Assembly (NCBI RefSeq): GCF_000219625.1
Contig: NC_018200.1
Span: 1-64,000 of the forward strand
Direction: 5' to 3'
DNA length: 64,000 nucleotides
Origin: Zymoseptoria tritici IPO323
Lineage: Eukaryota > Ascomycota > Dothideomycetes > Mycosphaerellales > Mycosphaerellaceae
The notes beneath the pieces were generated by a model that saw only the letters and a list, made by a program, of their open reading frames with translations, ran no database searches and was not told the origin of the DNA. This document shows, one piece after another, positions 54,880 to 64,000 of the stretch (position 1 is the stretch's first letter; each line of letters begins with the position of its first letter). Position numbers and translations under genes: made by a program.

Positions 54880-56507
54880 TGCGGATAGACGAGCAGAGAC
54901 TCCCGTCCTTGCCATTATGCCTTCAAATCTACTGCGTGCGCATACCGACGGTCTCGTAAGCCGGTTGCCTCCTCGCCTCTGCATCGTCCATGAGGCCACC
55001 AATGTAAGAACACCAAGCCTCGACGATGCTGTCGAGAATTCCGCTTCCTACTACCCGCACCGCACTGTGAGCCAACGAGCTATGCTCTTTTGCAGTTATA
55101 CTCGGCGATACTGGGCCGTGTCAGATCTGCATTCAACATCTAGAGACTATGCGTGTCGACCAAGACTTCAGCATACTTGCGCTCTCCCAGCGCGTTGCGT
55201 TTCGCATCTGGACTACGCCATGTCACGGCTTCCGCTGTTGCGCTCAGACATCGCGAAGCTCGATGCCGCGCTGAGTCGAGCCGCTGGTGCACTCTCGTGG
55301 ACCTGTTGAAGGTGGTGATGACCTCCGAACCCGAGAGCATCTTCCTGTTCTTTCACCGCATCGAAATTCGCTCCCGGCCAGGCGGCCTCGGACATGAAAA
55401 CGTGCGTAAACCCAAAACCATGCATCTTCACGTCCTCGGACCTCAACATGATGATGGTCTGGATGCGGACCTAGATGCTGAACGATGACGCGGCCGATAT
55501 GCCCACCCGCGCCATGAGCGTGGCCGGCTTTGTCATCCTGATGAAGTCCTCGGATCTGCACTTGGCCCATAGCACGGTCTGCTTCCTCGCTGGGATCGAC
55601 AGCGCCTGTGTGTTAAAGTTGGGTTGGAGTCGTACGGCAGGATTCTCATCGTTTCCGCCCTCTTGTCCAGGTCAGCGAAGTCCAACTCGGGGTCCACTGC
55701 GATGTAGGAACAGCCTACAGTCATCATCTGCCTCCACTCCTGAAGACTCCCCACGATGAAGGTCACGATAACATTGATGCGCTCGGACGCCTTGCTCTGC
55801 GCCATCAGGTAGACGCGCTCCCTTATGGAGGAGGACATGGCCGCGACGTCCAACAAGGTCGTGTTCGTGTTCACGTCTGCGCTCGCGACGGAAATCGCGC
55901 TCCTCTCCACATCTATGCTGTTGGGGTCCTTCTCGTCGGCCTTTCCCACGACCTCAACAACTTGATTATATCCGTGTCCTGACATTCAGACACCATCGAT
56001 TTGCCTCTGCAGCCTCGACAATATGCTGCCATATTCCAGATGTACAGCTTCTTCTCGGCCCAAGTGTTCCACCTGAAGTCGATTTTCTGCTTTCTGTGCT
56101 CCTCCCATCTCCTCTGTCACGCGATCGAATGTCAAGTGCTACCCTCCCGTGCTTCCTTTGCAGATCAACCACACTTTGCTTCTCATCTTGGCACTCTTGT
56201 TGGAACTCGAGGACTTCGATTCGTGCTCATTCGAGGTCGCTCGTCACTGCACGCCTCTGGGAGTGGATTCGCGGTTTGTTCTCCTCGGCAGGCTCCGGAA
56301 AGCGTGTCTTGTACGACGCAAGGTTCTTTGCGACAGCACATTGGTGTGTGCCTGGCCATCGAAATTCGATCGCATCGTTTCATTTTGGTAGGTATCGGCG
56401 GCCTGGGCGCCAACTGTCGTGTCGCGGCGACTCGTTGAGGGTGAGGGTCGGTCGCCTGCTGAGGAGTAGCGAGGGCGCGTTGAGGTTCGCATAGATAGGT
56501 CGCTCAA
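54880..56507 (-). pseudogene. Large degenerate conserved-looking gene, unknown function
   Basis: Starting at MSDLSMRTSTRPRYSSAGDR (56,507) the minus strand reads through several frames. About 56,110-56,010 gives EEHRKQKIDFRWNTWAEKKL and YIWNMAAYCRGCRGKS. From 55,985 an open frame of 150 codons follows (MSGHGYNQVVEVVGKADEKD, AAMSSSIRERVYLMAQSKAS, INVIVTFIVGSLQEWRQMM, CSYIAVDPELDFADLDKRAE). Further down come EDVKMHGFGFTHVFMSEAAW and MRNALGERKYAEVLVDTHSL-like text in shifted frames to about 54,900. The segments look like one long protein broken by frameshifts and stops. I do not recognise the family. Confidence 0.5.
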
Positions 56508-56743
56508 GCGGAGTAGAAGTTCGAGGACCAGGCACCAATCCCTGCGGAGATTGCCCTAGCCGATGCGGGAATCGACCAGGATATATATTTGGAGGCGCTA
56601 ATCCCCTTCGGGGGCACCTTGGCATGATGGCACTCAACATCCTGATGGCGATGCAACGAAGCGCCTTCGCGTCGTCGACGGTGGTGCATGCACGTAGCAG
56701 CATCATCATCGTCAAATCACATCGCCAAGCGCATCAGTTGAGA

Positions 56744-58027
56744 ATGTCCTCTCTCTTATCATCAGCAGAGTCGGAGCATGACTTCGATCAATATCTCCCA
56801 GACGAATCGTCCGACTGGTCGAGCGCGTCTCTCTCACTGCCTGCGTCCAACTCTTCACATGCGCTGGGCGAAGACGCGTGGACGAGACTCACAAGACTGC
56901 CACAGGACCCGAGCGCCCCTCCAGGCGAATACTTCGAACCGACGTCGCCGCCATCGGCCGGACAAGCTGGCACACCCCTCCCCATCTCTTCCTCGGTCGA
57001 CTTTCCATCTGGGCATGGAAAGTGAGGTAGGTATCCTTTCCTGCTCCTTCCACATCGACAACCGTCCGGCCGGTCACTTCCTCCAATGTGTTCACTTCCA
57101 CATTGAACTTCCACCTCCACCTTCAACTTCGAAACCTCCACCTTCAACTTCCCACCTCCACCTTCAACTTCTCACCTTCAACTTCCACTCCGACCTTCAA
57201 CTTCCACTCCGACCTTCAACTTCCACTCCGACCTTCCACTGGAAACTTCAGCCTTCCTTCATCCACCACATGCCTTCCTCACTCGAAGCATCGGTCATCG
57301 ACCGCGCCGACCGCGCCGTCATCCACCGCGCATCTCGTGCTCCGAGGTCAAGCTTTCCGGCAGGATATGCGTTGGCTGCATCAACTGACTCGCGCATAGT
57401 GAGTGTTTCACCAGCGACATCGTCACTATCGACGTCGGACCACCACACGACAAGCAGACCTTTAGTGTCCATACGGATCTTCTGTGCTACTACTCCGGGT
57501 ACTTCAAGGCCGCCCTACGAGGGCGATTTATCGAAGCGAGGACAAAGCACATTAATCTTCCCTCGAACGAGATCGACGTCTTCACAGCGTTTGTGCACTG
57601 GATCTATACTCGCATCCTACCCGGGCCAGACGAAGATGCAGCTATCGCGACGCTCAGCCAGCTATGGGTGTTCGGCGATCAACGCCAGATCCCGCTCCTC
57701 CAGAACGAAGCAATTGATCAGATTGCACGAGCTGCCTCGAAACAAGGACACATACCAAAGGCGTTCGTGCCATACGTCTACTGCTACACGACATGCAACT
57801 CACCACTGCGCCGTCTGGCCATCGACCTAGTGTGCAAGGGATGTCCTCGGGGTTTGTCCGATTTCTTCGAAAAATGGGACAAACAGATGTTGATCGACCT
57901 CGCGGAAGCTCACATGTCGGATCCAAGAGTGGGACTTATTGCGGGACAGAGGGTGCGGCACATGGACTACTACGTCGAGGATCAAGGACAAGATCCCGCA
58001 GGAGTGAGTGAGGATCGGTCGAACTGA
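56744..58027 (+). CDS. BTB/POZ-domain protein, two exons
   Basis: Exon 1 (56,744-57,021) encodes MSSLLSSAESEHDFDQYLPD and a Ser/Pro-rich, probably disordered N terminus. Splicing GTGAGG (57,022) to TTTCACCAG (57,414), with a CTGAC branch-like site 30 nt before, removes 393 nt and joins it in phase to exon 2 (57,415-58,027), giving 296 residues. The BTB fold starts near residue 94: DIVTIDVGPPHDKQTFSVHT, LLCYYSGYFKAALRGRFIEA, LPSNEIDVFTAFVHWIY. Helical C-terminal text follows (LWVFGDQRQIPLLQNEAIDQ). BTB domains mediate dimerisation and often recruit Cullin-3 ligases. No stop interrupts it, so it may be functional. The intron is long for a fungus and is inferred from frame. Confidence 0.65.
57098..57240. 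repeat. CCACCTTCAACTT minisatellite in the BTB intron
   Basis: About ten units of 13-18 bp of the type CCACCTTCAACTTC or CCACTCCGACCTTCAACTT. They account for a third of the inferred intron and probably lengthened it. Confidence 0.85.
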
Positions 58028-59384
58028 GTCGAGGAGATGGTGATCACAGGAGATGGACAGGCCATGGAAGGGTACGGATATCGACATTTGTATGAGCCGA
58101 GCATGGAGTTTCCGACGTCGTGTGGCGACGGCGGACTCAAGGACGGCGGCGGAGACTGATGCGAGGATTTGGCGAGCAGTACGGTTCTTGCGGTGCTTGC
58201 AGGACTTGTCTGATTCTGCGGAAGTGAGGATTTTACCTAGGTCATGGTTCGGAGCTTGGAGCTGGCTGGCTTTGTGGAATGGCAGAGCGTCCGCGGGACA
58301 TGGTCCAGTCCAGGAAGAACTTTGTGTCACTTGCCCTGTGAAAGAGGATGATCCTCGCCGCGAAAGGAATGCATGTTTCTGAAGAGTCGTTCAACGTTGC
58401 AAAGTAAAGTCAAGCGCTTGTTACCCGCGATCCGATCATTCTGTCCAGTCATCATTCTGGCGCCGGGATTTTGCGGATTCCAGACGTTTGGGCAAGGGCA
58501 AGGCAGCCGAGTTCCGAAACCGAAACCGAGCTCCGAGCATTTCAAACCCGACACGATCATTCACCACGACATGACCCGACACAATCATCCACCACGACAT
58601 GACATGACTATTCACCGCGACTCGACCCGACCCGACACGACACGACACGATCCTCACCTCGAACACTAACAACGACTGCCGCTCATCCACACGATCCTCA
58701 CCCCGAACACTGACAACGACTGCCGCTCATCCCTACTCACCGTCCAAGCGACCTCATTCCAGCAAGACGAGGAAGATGAGGAAGATGAGATCAGGAGGGA
58801 GCATGTTCGTGGCGGGTGACATGTTGGAAGCAGAGCACGTACACAAATACACTCCACCATGCCACAACATCACCAACGAGATCCGATCTCGCAGAAAAAG
58901 ACAGCACACCGTTCTTGCATTGTTACTGGCAACATGAATGATGGAGGAATCGGCGGATGTTTCTGCTTTGCTTGCCTGCGATAAGAAGACGGCCTCGTTA
59001 CACAACGACGAGTCTGCCAGCCCTGGTCAACTTCACTCCTGTCGGACTGACCTGACAGCTTCATCTCGCATAGATACTTGTCTGCGCAAATGGACAGCTT
59101 TATCTCGAATGACTTTATCGCTTTAGGAGTGGACGGTTTTCATTTCCTCGACGGCGCCAAAATGGACCAGCTCCAACTCCTCGATGACCAGATGGACGGA
59201 AGTTTTTCCGGACCTTGGCGCATCGATTCGCTTCTGGGCTGAGACCAATCAGGTGTCCAAAGAGTGTTGGCCGTTGCGAGCTCGTCACCATCTCTGGCAT
59301 TGCTACCCGGTTCGTATGTGCGATTGTGATGGATGTGTTGGAGCGGGTGATGAGCTGCGTGTACCCGTCACATCTCCAACCTGA
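58028..59384. other. Intergenic with simple repeats, no gene seen
   Basis: At 58,555-58,640 there are CGACATGACCCGACA-type repeats. At 58,645-58,736 a roughly 43-bp unit (ACGATCCTCACC..GAACACT.ACAACG) is duplicated in tandem. Short plus-strand frames near 59,160-59,240 show no recognisable domain. Confidence 0.45.
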
Positions 59385-59465
59385 AGCTCGTCGCCTTGGG
59401 AAGACTCGCTCCGGCAGCCGCAAGGTTATTCGTCACAGCAACGTTGGGGTGGAGAAAGTCATTGG

Positions 59466-59512
59466 GTGAGTCTTTGTACTTCGACTCGTGAATACATGCT
59501 AACGTGCCACAG
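59466..59512 (+). other. Intron in the degenerate gene
   Basis: 47 nt with GTGAGT donor, TGCTAAC branch site and CACAG acceptor, a textbook fungal intron that keeps the reading frame. Confidence 0.8.
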
Positions 59513-59619
59513 GCCCGCCCGCCGTAAGACCGTTGCTAGCGCAGTCCCTGCCGCCGTCCCTGCTGCTCCTCAACTTCGCTCGTTCTCCCGTTCGCCTACC
59601 GTTCAGTCGGATGCAGAAG

Positions 59620-59639
59620 AGGAGTCCATAGGAGTCCAT
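59620..59639. repeat. 10-bp tandem duplication (AGGAGTCCAT)2
   Basis: Two adjacent copies within the coding frame; the extra 10 bp cause a +1 shift and an early stop. Confidence 0.9.
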
Positions 59640-60139
59640 TCGAGGGGATGAGTTCGTCCAGGATGATGAGGAGGAGACCCGCCCGGTGAAGAAGTCTGCG
59701 CCGGTGAATGATTCTACATTGGCACGGGGAAGCCGCCGTGTCTCTCCCCGACACTTCATCAAGGCCAAGCTCGCCGCCATCGCAAAGAAGAACGTGCTAC
59801 GAATCACGGACTCTCGCGTCGCAGACATCGTGGCCGAGTCCAACAGAAACGTCATTCACCCCGCCGACACCGCGATGCAGCATCTCCTGATGCTGCACCA
59901 CCACGCCAAGGCTATCAACAACACCGAGCTCACCACCCGCGCCGACGACTTCAGCCAGAGCGGAGCCAGCGACTTCAGCCATACCGAACAAGCCGACTCC
60001 GCATCGTCGCACAATTGTCAAGCAGGCACAGCGCCTGAAGAACGTCGAAAGGGCCTGTTTGCTCCTGTTCAAGGCCAGTGCGGAGCACATCGATGTGCTT
60101 GGTCGGCTGGCCCAGTCCAACAACGGCGGCACCTACTAG

Positions 60140-61776
60140 ACCGCTCTTGGGACGCATGGGATTTGGCATTGGGCGTTGGTCGAGATTGAAGAAGCGATCA
60201 GAGTGATCACGAGAATGGGGTACACCAGGTATTGGCGATGAATTGAGATCGAGCGCAAAGGAAGGCAGAATTCAAGAAAAGAATGCATCCAAGAATCGAG
60301 CTTCAGGGTGTGTAACCGTGTTCAGATTTTGAGATGGAGCTGAGCATGGGTATTCACAGCCCCATCTCAATGACAGCGACTAGCCACTTTCCAGCGCAGT
60401 CTGTCAAGACAGCGACTAGCCTTGCGCCAGTCTGTCGACCTGCGATACCGTTAACCCTCGCAGCAGGTTCCTCGAGACGCCCCTACCTCGAGTCTGTCGA
60501 TCACAGACCAAGGAACAACACGGGTCCATATCACTCAGAATGGCCGTGCCAATGCACTCAGGCATTGGAGCGGTGCACTCAGGCACCGCGTGGACAGCGT
60601 GAGAGACATAGTCATGCGGACGCGCAGCGACGATTGTCCACCTCATCGCATCACCGCTGGCAGTCGACAACTGTCACCTCCGGATTTACGACTCTCAATC
60701 CTCGTTCCGGCCACACCGACACCAACACGTGCTTGTGAGCGGAGCTCAGCACCCTTCAGGGAGACCAAAACACCTGACTGTACACCGACACCGACTGCGC
60801 TGCGGCGCATACACCAACATCGAGAGCAGCCGCATCTGCTTTACCAACTGCCAGTGAACTCAGCGAGCTCGTGAGCTCACCAACACACCGACACTGGATC
60901 ACTTAAGATCACCGAAGCGCCTCAGTGGACCGCTGTGGGCTTCCCAACACTGACACCAAGAGCAGCCTCATCTGCATTACCAACTGATCGACCGCCGCGC
61001 CAGCCATCGCACCGACCGTCGCTCCACCACCTCATCCTTCACCACCGGTCGCTCTACCGGTGCCTCAGAAGCCACGAACTCTGCGCTCGCGACAGCGCAC
61101 CAATCCCCAGCAGCTTCAAGCGCTCGCTGTCACCACCCTCACCAACTCCGACTCCGAACGCCTTCACACGACCGTCCTTACCAGCTGCGCGAATCACCAG
61201 CTACACCGACATCGCCGTGATATTGCCAGACGCCTCATCAGCCATGAGCGTCTCAGGAATCAAGCAGTGCTTCCGAGTTAATCTCAGCACCTTCAGGACG
61301 ACCCATTCCCTGACTGGAACATCACCGAATCAGCGCACCGAAGCGCTCTGGAATCAGTGCCCTTTGCTCACGCCATCGCACCAAACCCAGCTGCCACCCT
61401 CACTGGCACCTACTACCAGCAAGAGCAATGGATATAATGGCCTCACTGGCAGACAGCTCACGGCTGAGTCATGAAAACTTCATGGTGTTTCCAGCCTTCT
61501 CATTGGCAAACCATTTGACACCGGATTCAGCGTTTCCAGAATCCGCACGAGCCGTTTGCGCAGGTTTCAGATCTGCGACCAGCCGTTCTTAGGTCCAAAC
61601 CAGCCGCCAGCTTCCTTCCTTCCTTCCCCTCTGCGTCGATTGCTCGACACACCGTTGTCGCATCGACACGATCTCTTCACCGGCGTGTTCCCCTCCTGTT
61701 TCTCGACGAGCTCGATGTCGCTTTGATTTGGCTATAGCAGCACCACGAGGACGTGGTACCTGAAGGAGGGAGCATG
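60140..61776. other. Diverged internal repeats, no supported gene
   Basis: Related blocks recur: CAGCGACTAGCC at 60,377 and 60,410; CTCAGCACC(C)TTCAGG near 60,745 and 61,283; AGAGCAGCC.CATCTGC.TTACCAACTG near 60,823 and 60,958; ATCACCGAA.C.GC.CACCGAAGCGC-like text near 60,908 and 61,322. A 179-codon plus-strand frame (60,935-61,474) is Ser/Thr/Pro-rich and spans the repeats; I do not call it a gene. TTCC repeats lie at 61,610-61,628. Confidence 0.4.
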
Positions 61777-61908
61777 TGTGACGGCCCATCGTTATTGCTG
61801 CCTCTGGCACCGTCACCTCTTTATATAGCGGTCCTTCCGACCTTCTTCTTAACACTCTTGATCGAACTTCTTTAGTCCTTGAACGTGTCTCTTATTTGAG
61901 CCGTGACA
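61777..61908 (+). mobile_element. Possible solo LTR, 132 bp
   Basis: Begins TGTGACGGCC and ends GAGCCGTGACA, so it has TG...CA ends and near-inverted termini (one mismatch in nine). It holds a TATA-like CTTTATATAGCGG at about 61,811-61,823. No matching second copy or target duplication is visible in the window. It could instead be an ordinary promoter. Confidence 0.35.
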
Positions 61909-63219
61909 ACAAGTTCGATTCGTCCACAATGAAACAACCGCCTGACACTGGTTTGATGCCAATTCAAACCCTCGCCCACAAGATCCAGAGTCCAGCTCGG
62001 CAAGACCTCCTCCATGACGCCTCTCTCGACCTTTATGAGCGCCAAGTCATTCCATCCTCCGTCTCGCACTCGACAACAGCCACGGAGCTTCAGCTCATTC
62101 CCTCCGAACCTCGCATCCGACGACAACAACAACATGGTCGCCTGCCTCACGTCTCCGTCGACTGAACGATCTCGATCAGTGCCGCAGAGACTGCCCGCGA
62201 CCAAATCTTGATGAACTCCAACCGCGGGCGTGTGTCCTGGGAACACCGGCAACGAAGATTCATCCGTCGTGCAAGGCCACCATCAGCGCAAGCAGACACT
62301 ACGGTGGTATCGCGTATCCGACAGTTCGACGAGTCACTCACAACTTCATACCTTCACAGGTGCGCACACCTGTTGAACGAAAAAGATGCAGGATGAAACA
62401 ACAAAAGGCGAGGGAGAGGGACCAGGTTTACGGTCCAGTGGAGGCAGGCTACAAGTCGAGGATTGAGGAAGACATACGAAAGAACAAAACACCCATGAGT
62501 AACGAGGGACGTGCGTATCGTAAAGTATGTCGCTCAGCTAGGTACTCTCTAGTATTCGGTCATCTCTCTCATGATGCCGAGTACAACAGACGTCTAGGCT
62601 AACGGAGTAGGCCTCAGCCGTTAATAGTAGTATAACTGTCTTCTGCCGACGTTCCTCTCTCAGACCTGCCATCTAACGCGGGCTGTGGAAGTCGCACTCA
62701 AAAAAAAGGATTCAATCCTCCAATAACACCTCCCAGCCGATTGCACGAAGAGGAAGCTAGCGATTTAAAATGGCGGATTATAGCGAAGAAGGAAAGGCGC
62801 AAGGTATAAGCTATCCTACGTTACTTCGATCTGCATTGCCTTCGGATCAGGCTGGCTGCCATGGACAAGCGAAAGACCGGAGGAGACTTTCAAGTCTGAG
62901 CGGGACTTTCGAGTTTTTTTGCATGGTCATTTCAGACTTTGTATTCGCGGGCAGGAGGAGGACTTTCTCCGCCATCGGAGGGGAGTGCCCGAGCTAGAGA
63001 GTCCTGCATCGCCCGACCAAATGGATCGTGTCGTTTGCTTTGTTGAACAATAAGCGCTTGTAGAGACCATCTCGACATGTTTTCGGCCAAACGGTGTGGT
63101 TAGACCGGTGTGGAGTGCTCTGCACGCTTAGGCGAGGAGCTTCGCGCGCGACTCTTCGAGGCGGCATGGGTCCTAGAGGTTCACTTCTACGGGAGGGAGT
63201 GTACAGTATAGAAAAATTT
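61909..63219. other. No supported gene
   Basis: A plus-strand frame after the putative LTR starts MKQPPDTGLMPIQTLAHKIQ and runs to 62,165, too short and featureless to assign. An A8 run lies at 62,700-62,707. The frame at 62,360-62,602 is basic (RMKQQKARERDQVYGP) without recognisable domains. Confidence 0.4.
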
Positions 63220-64000
63220 GTAGACTTCCATTCCGTTGCTATTCTTCGCGAGCGACTAGGTGCTTAACAAAATGAAACAATGAAGACGTTTAGTCCTTAA
63301 TAAACTTAGTAGCAAAAGGTTTCTTTAGTCCTAGCTAGGAGAAGTAAATCCGAGCCTTAATTATATACGAAACCTATTTCCTTATTCTTCCTAATATTCG
63401 TTATAGTATGTCCTATTCGTACTAGCGACCTAGAGTCTAGTTATAAGTAGCGTAGACCTTAGAAGTCTAAAGAGTAGAGCGTCTTTCTATAAAGCCGACT
63501 ATAACCTTAGTAATTCTAGTAAATAGTAAATAGAGCATTATAGCGCTTATCGCGGAAGGGATATCGATTATATACTAGAGTAAAAGGGGGAGAGGTCCGG
63601 GTATACTAAAAGGTACCTATAGCGATATTCTAAAGAGAGTCGGTCGCGAGTAGATAAGATAGGAGCGAACGGATTATATATAGTAAAATACTATCGGATT
63701 TAACGGCGACGTAGAGGAACTACGTTATACTAAGTAGGTCCGACTACTTAGTCTAGTATTAACGCGCCGCGATAAAGTATATACTAATACTAGATTATTT
63801 TTGCTTACGAAGTGCCTAGTACATACTCTCCCGTTCGCTTTATTAGCCTAGCCTTACTAGTATAATCGATAATCGATTAACTATAGTAGATACTAGCTCT
63901 ATAGATAGTAAGACATATAGCGGTAGCTCGATAGCGGTTAGTCCGGTAGCTAATAAATCGATAGCGTATAGTCCGGTAGCTAGAAATTAGCGTAGATAGT
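63220..64000. other. RIP-mutated DNA to the window edge
   Basis: From about 63,290 CA/TG become rare and CTA/TAG abundant, as in 1-9,834. No coding frame is visible. Near the end TAGTCCGGTAGCTA recurs at about 63,938 and 63,970, a short tandem repeat. The parent element is unknown and continues beyond the window. Confidence 0.65.

Larger units (their letters stand above)
59385..60139 (+). pseudogene. Degenerate unknown gene with intron and 10-bp duplication frameshift
   Basis: The 5' part (LGKTRSGSRKVIRHSNVGVE) is followed by a canonical 47-nt intron (59,466-59,512; GTGAGT, TGCTAAC branch, CACAG). The frame continues ARRKTVASAVPAAVPAAPQL to EEESIGVHSRG and stop. AGGAGTCCAT is duplicated in tandem at 59,620-59,639. 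Removing one copy restores the frame into RGDEFVQDDEEETRPVKKSA, RRVSPRHFIKAKLAAIAKKN, RVADIVAESNRNVIHPADTA and QHLLMLHHHAKAINNTE. A second frame change near 60,000 leads to IVKQAQRLKNVERACLLLFK...LGRLAQSNNGGTY and stop at 60,137-60,139. It is mostly helical and basic; the family is not recognised and the upstream exon(s) are unclear. Confidence 0.55.

Noticed and set aside
39240..63220. Secondary-metabolite or effector cluster
   Set aside because: No polyketide synthase, NRPS, P450, transporter or convincing secreted small protein was seen.
1..64000. A Starship-type giant transposon with a tyrosine-recombinase captain
   Set aside because: I found no DUF3435-like tyrosine recombinase or matching short direct repeats enclosing the gene set.

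Overview
The window is the left end of a chromosome from a filamentous ascomycete, probably a dothideomycete-like mould. It opens with 143 bp of CCCTAA telomere repeat. Long stretches almost lack CA/TG dinucleotides and are saturated with TA while keeping CpG, which is the footprint of repeat-induced point mutation (RIP). Short fungal-type introns, Tad-like LINE, Ty1/copia and TIR elements, and fungal accessory families (PD-(D/E)XK nuclease-like, JmjC, BTB) all fit. The species cannot be named from the sequence.

Layout. (1) 1-9,858: the telomere, then an array of RIP-mutated repeats. It includes a 5'-truncated (3,812-5,097) and a longer (5,129-9,834) copy of one non-LTR retrotransposon, each ending exactly in CCCTAA repeats. 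A younger LINE fragment (6,935-7,719) with a clear target duplication is nested in the longer copy. (2) 9,859-19,346: two degenerate divergent genes split by a 5.36-kb TIR element carrying a DDE (integrase-like) transposase, followed by an array of about 16 small hairpins with covarying stems. The left gene ends abruptly at the innermost interstitial telomere tract. (3) 19,347-27,299: mostly relics, with a tRNA-like locus and a scrambled, internally duplicated alpha-tubulin pseudogene. (4) 27,300-39,240: a 3'-truncated Ty1/copia element on the minus strand with a Myb/SANT-like segment between integrase and reverse transcriptase, split by a second copy of the TIR element (30,654-35,950). (5) 39,240-63,220: unique, largely un-RIPped DNA with a PD-(D/E)XK nuclease-like pseudogene, a JmjC gene with frame damage, an intact ORF with 117-bp repeats, a spliced BTB/POZ gene, several degenerate unknown genes and minisatellites. 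(6) 63,220-64,000: RIP-mutated DNA again.

Reading as a whole: this is a decaying subtelomere in which mobile elements have been inserted in layers and RIP has acted on the duplicated ones. Very few genes look intact; the best candidates are the BTB gene (56,744-58,027) and the repeat protein ORF (50,261-51,367). The most interesting biology is (a) a retrotransposon whose 3' end is joined to telomere repeats in the orientation expected if it primes from the chromosome end, (b) a two-copy DDE transposon family with 40-44-bp TIRs and 4-bp target duplications, and (c) the covarying hairpin array.
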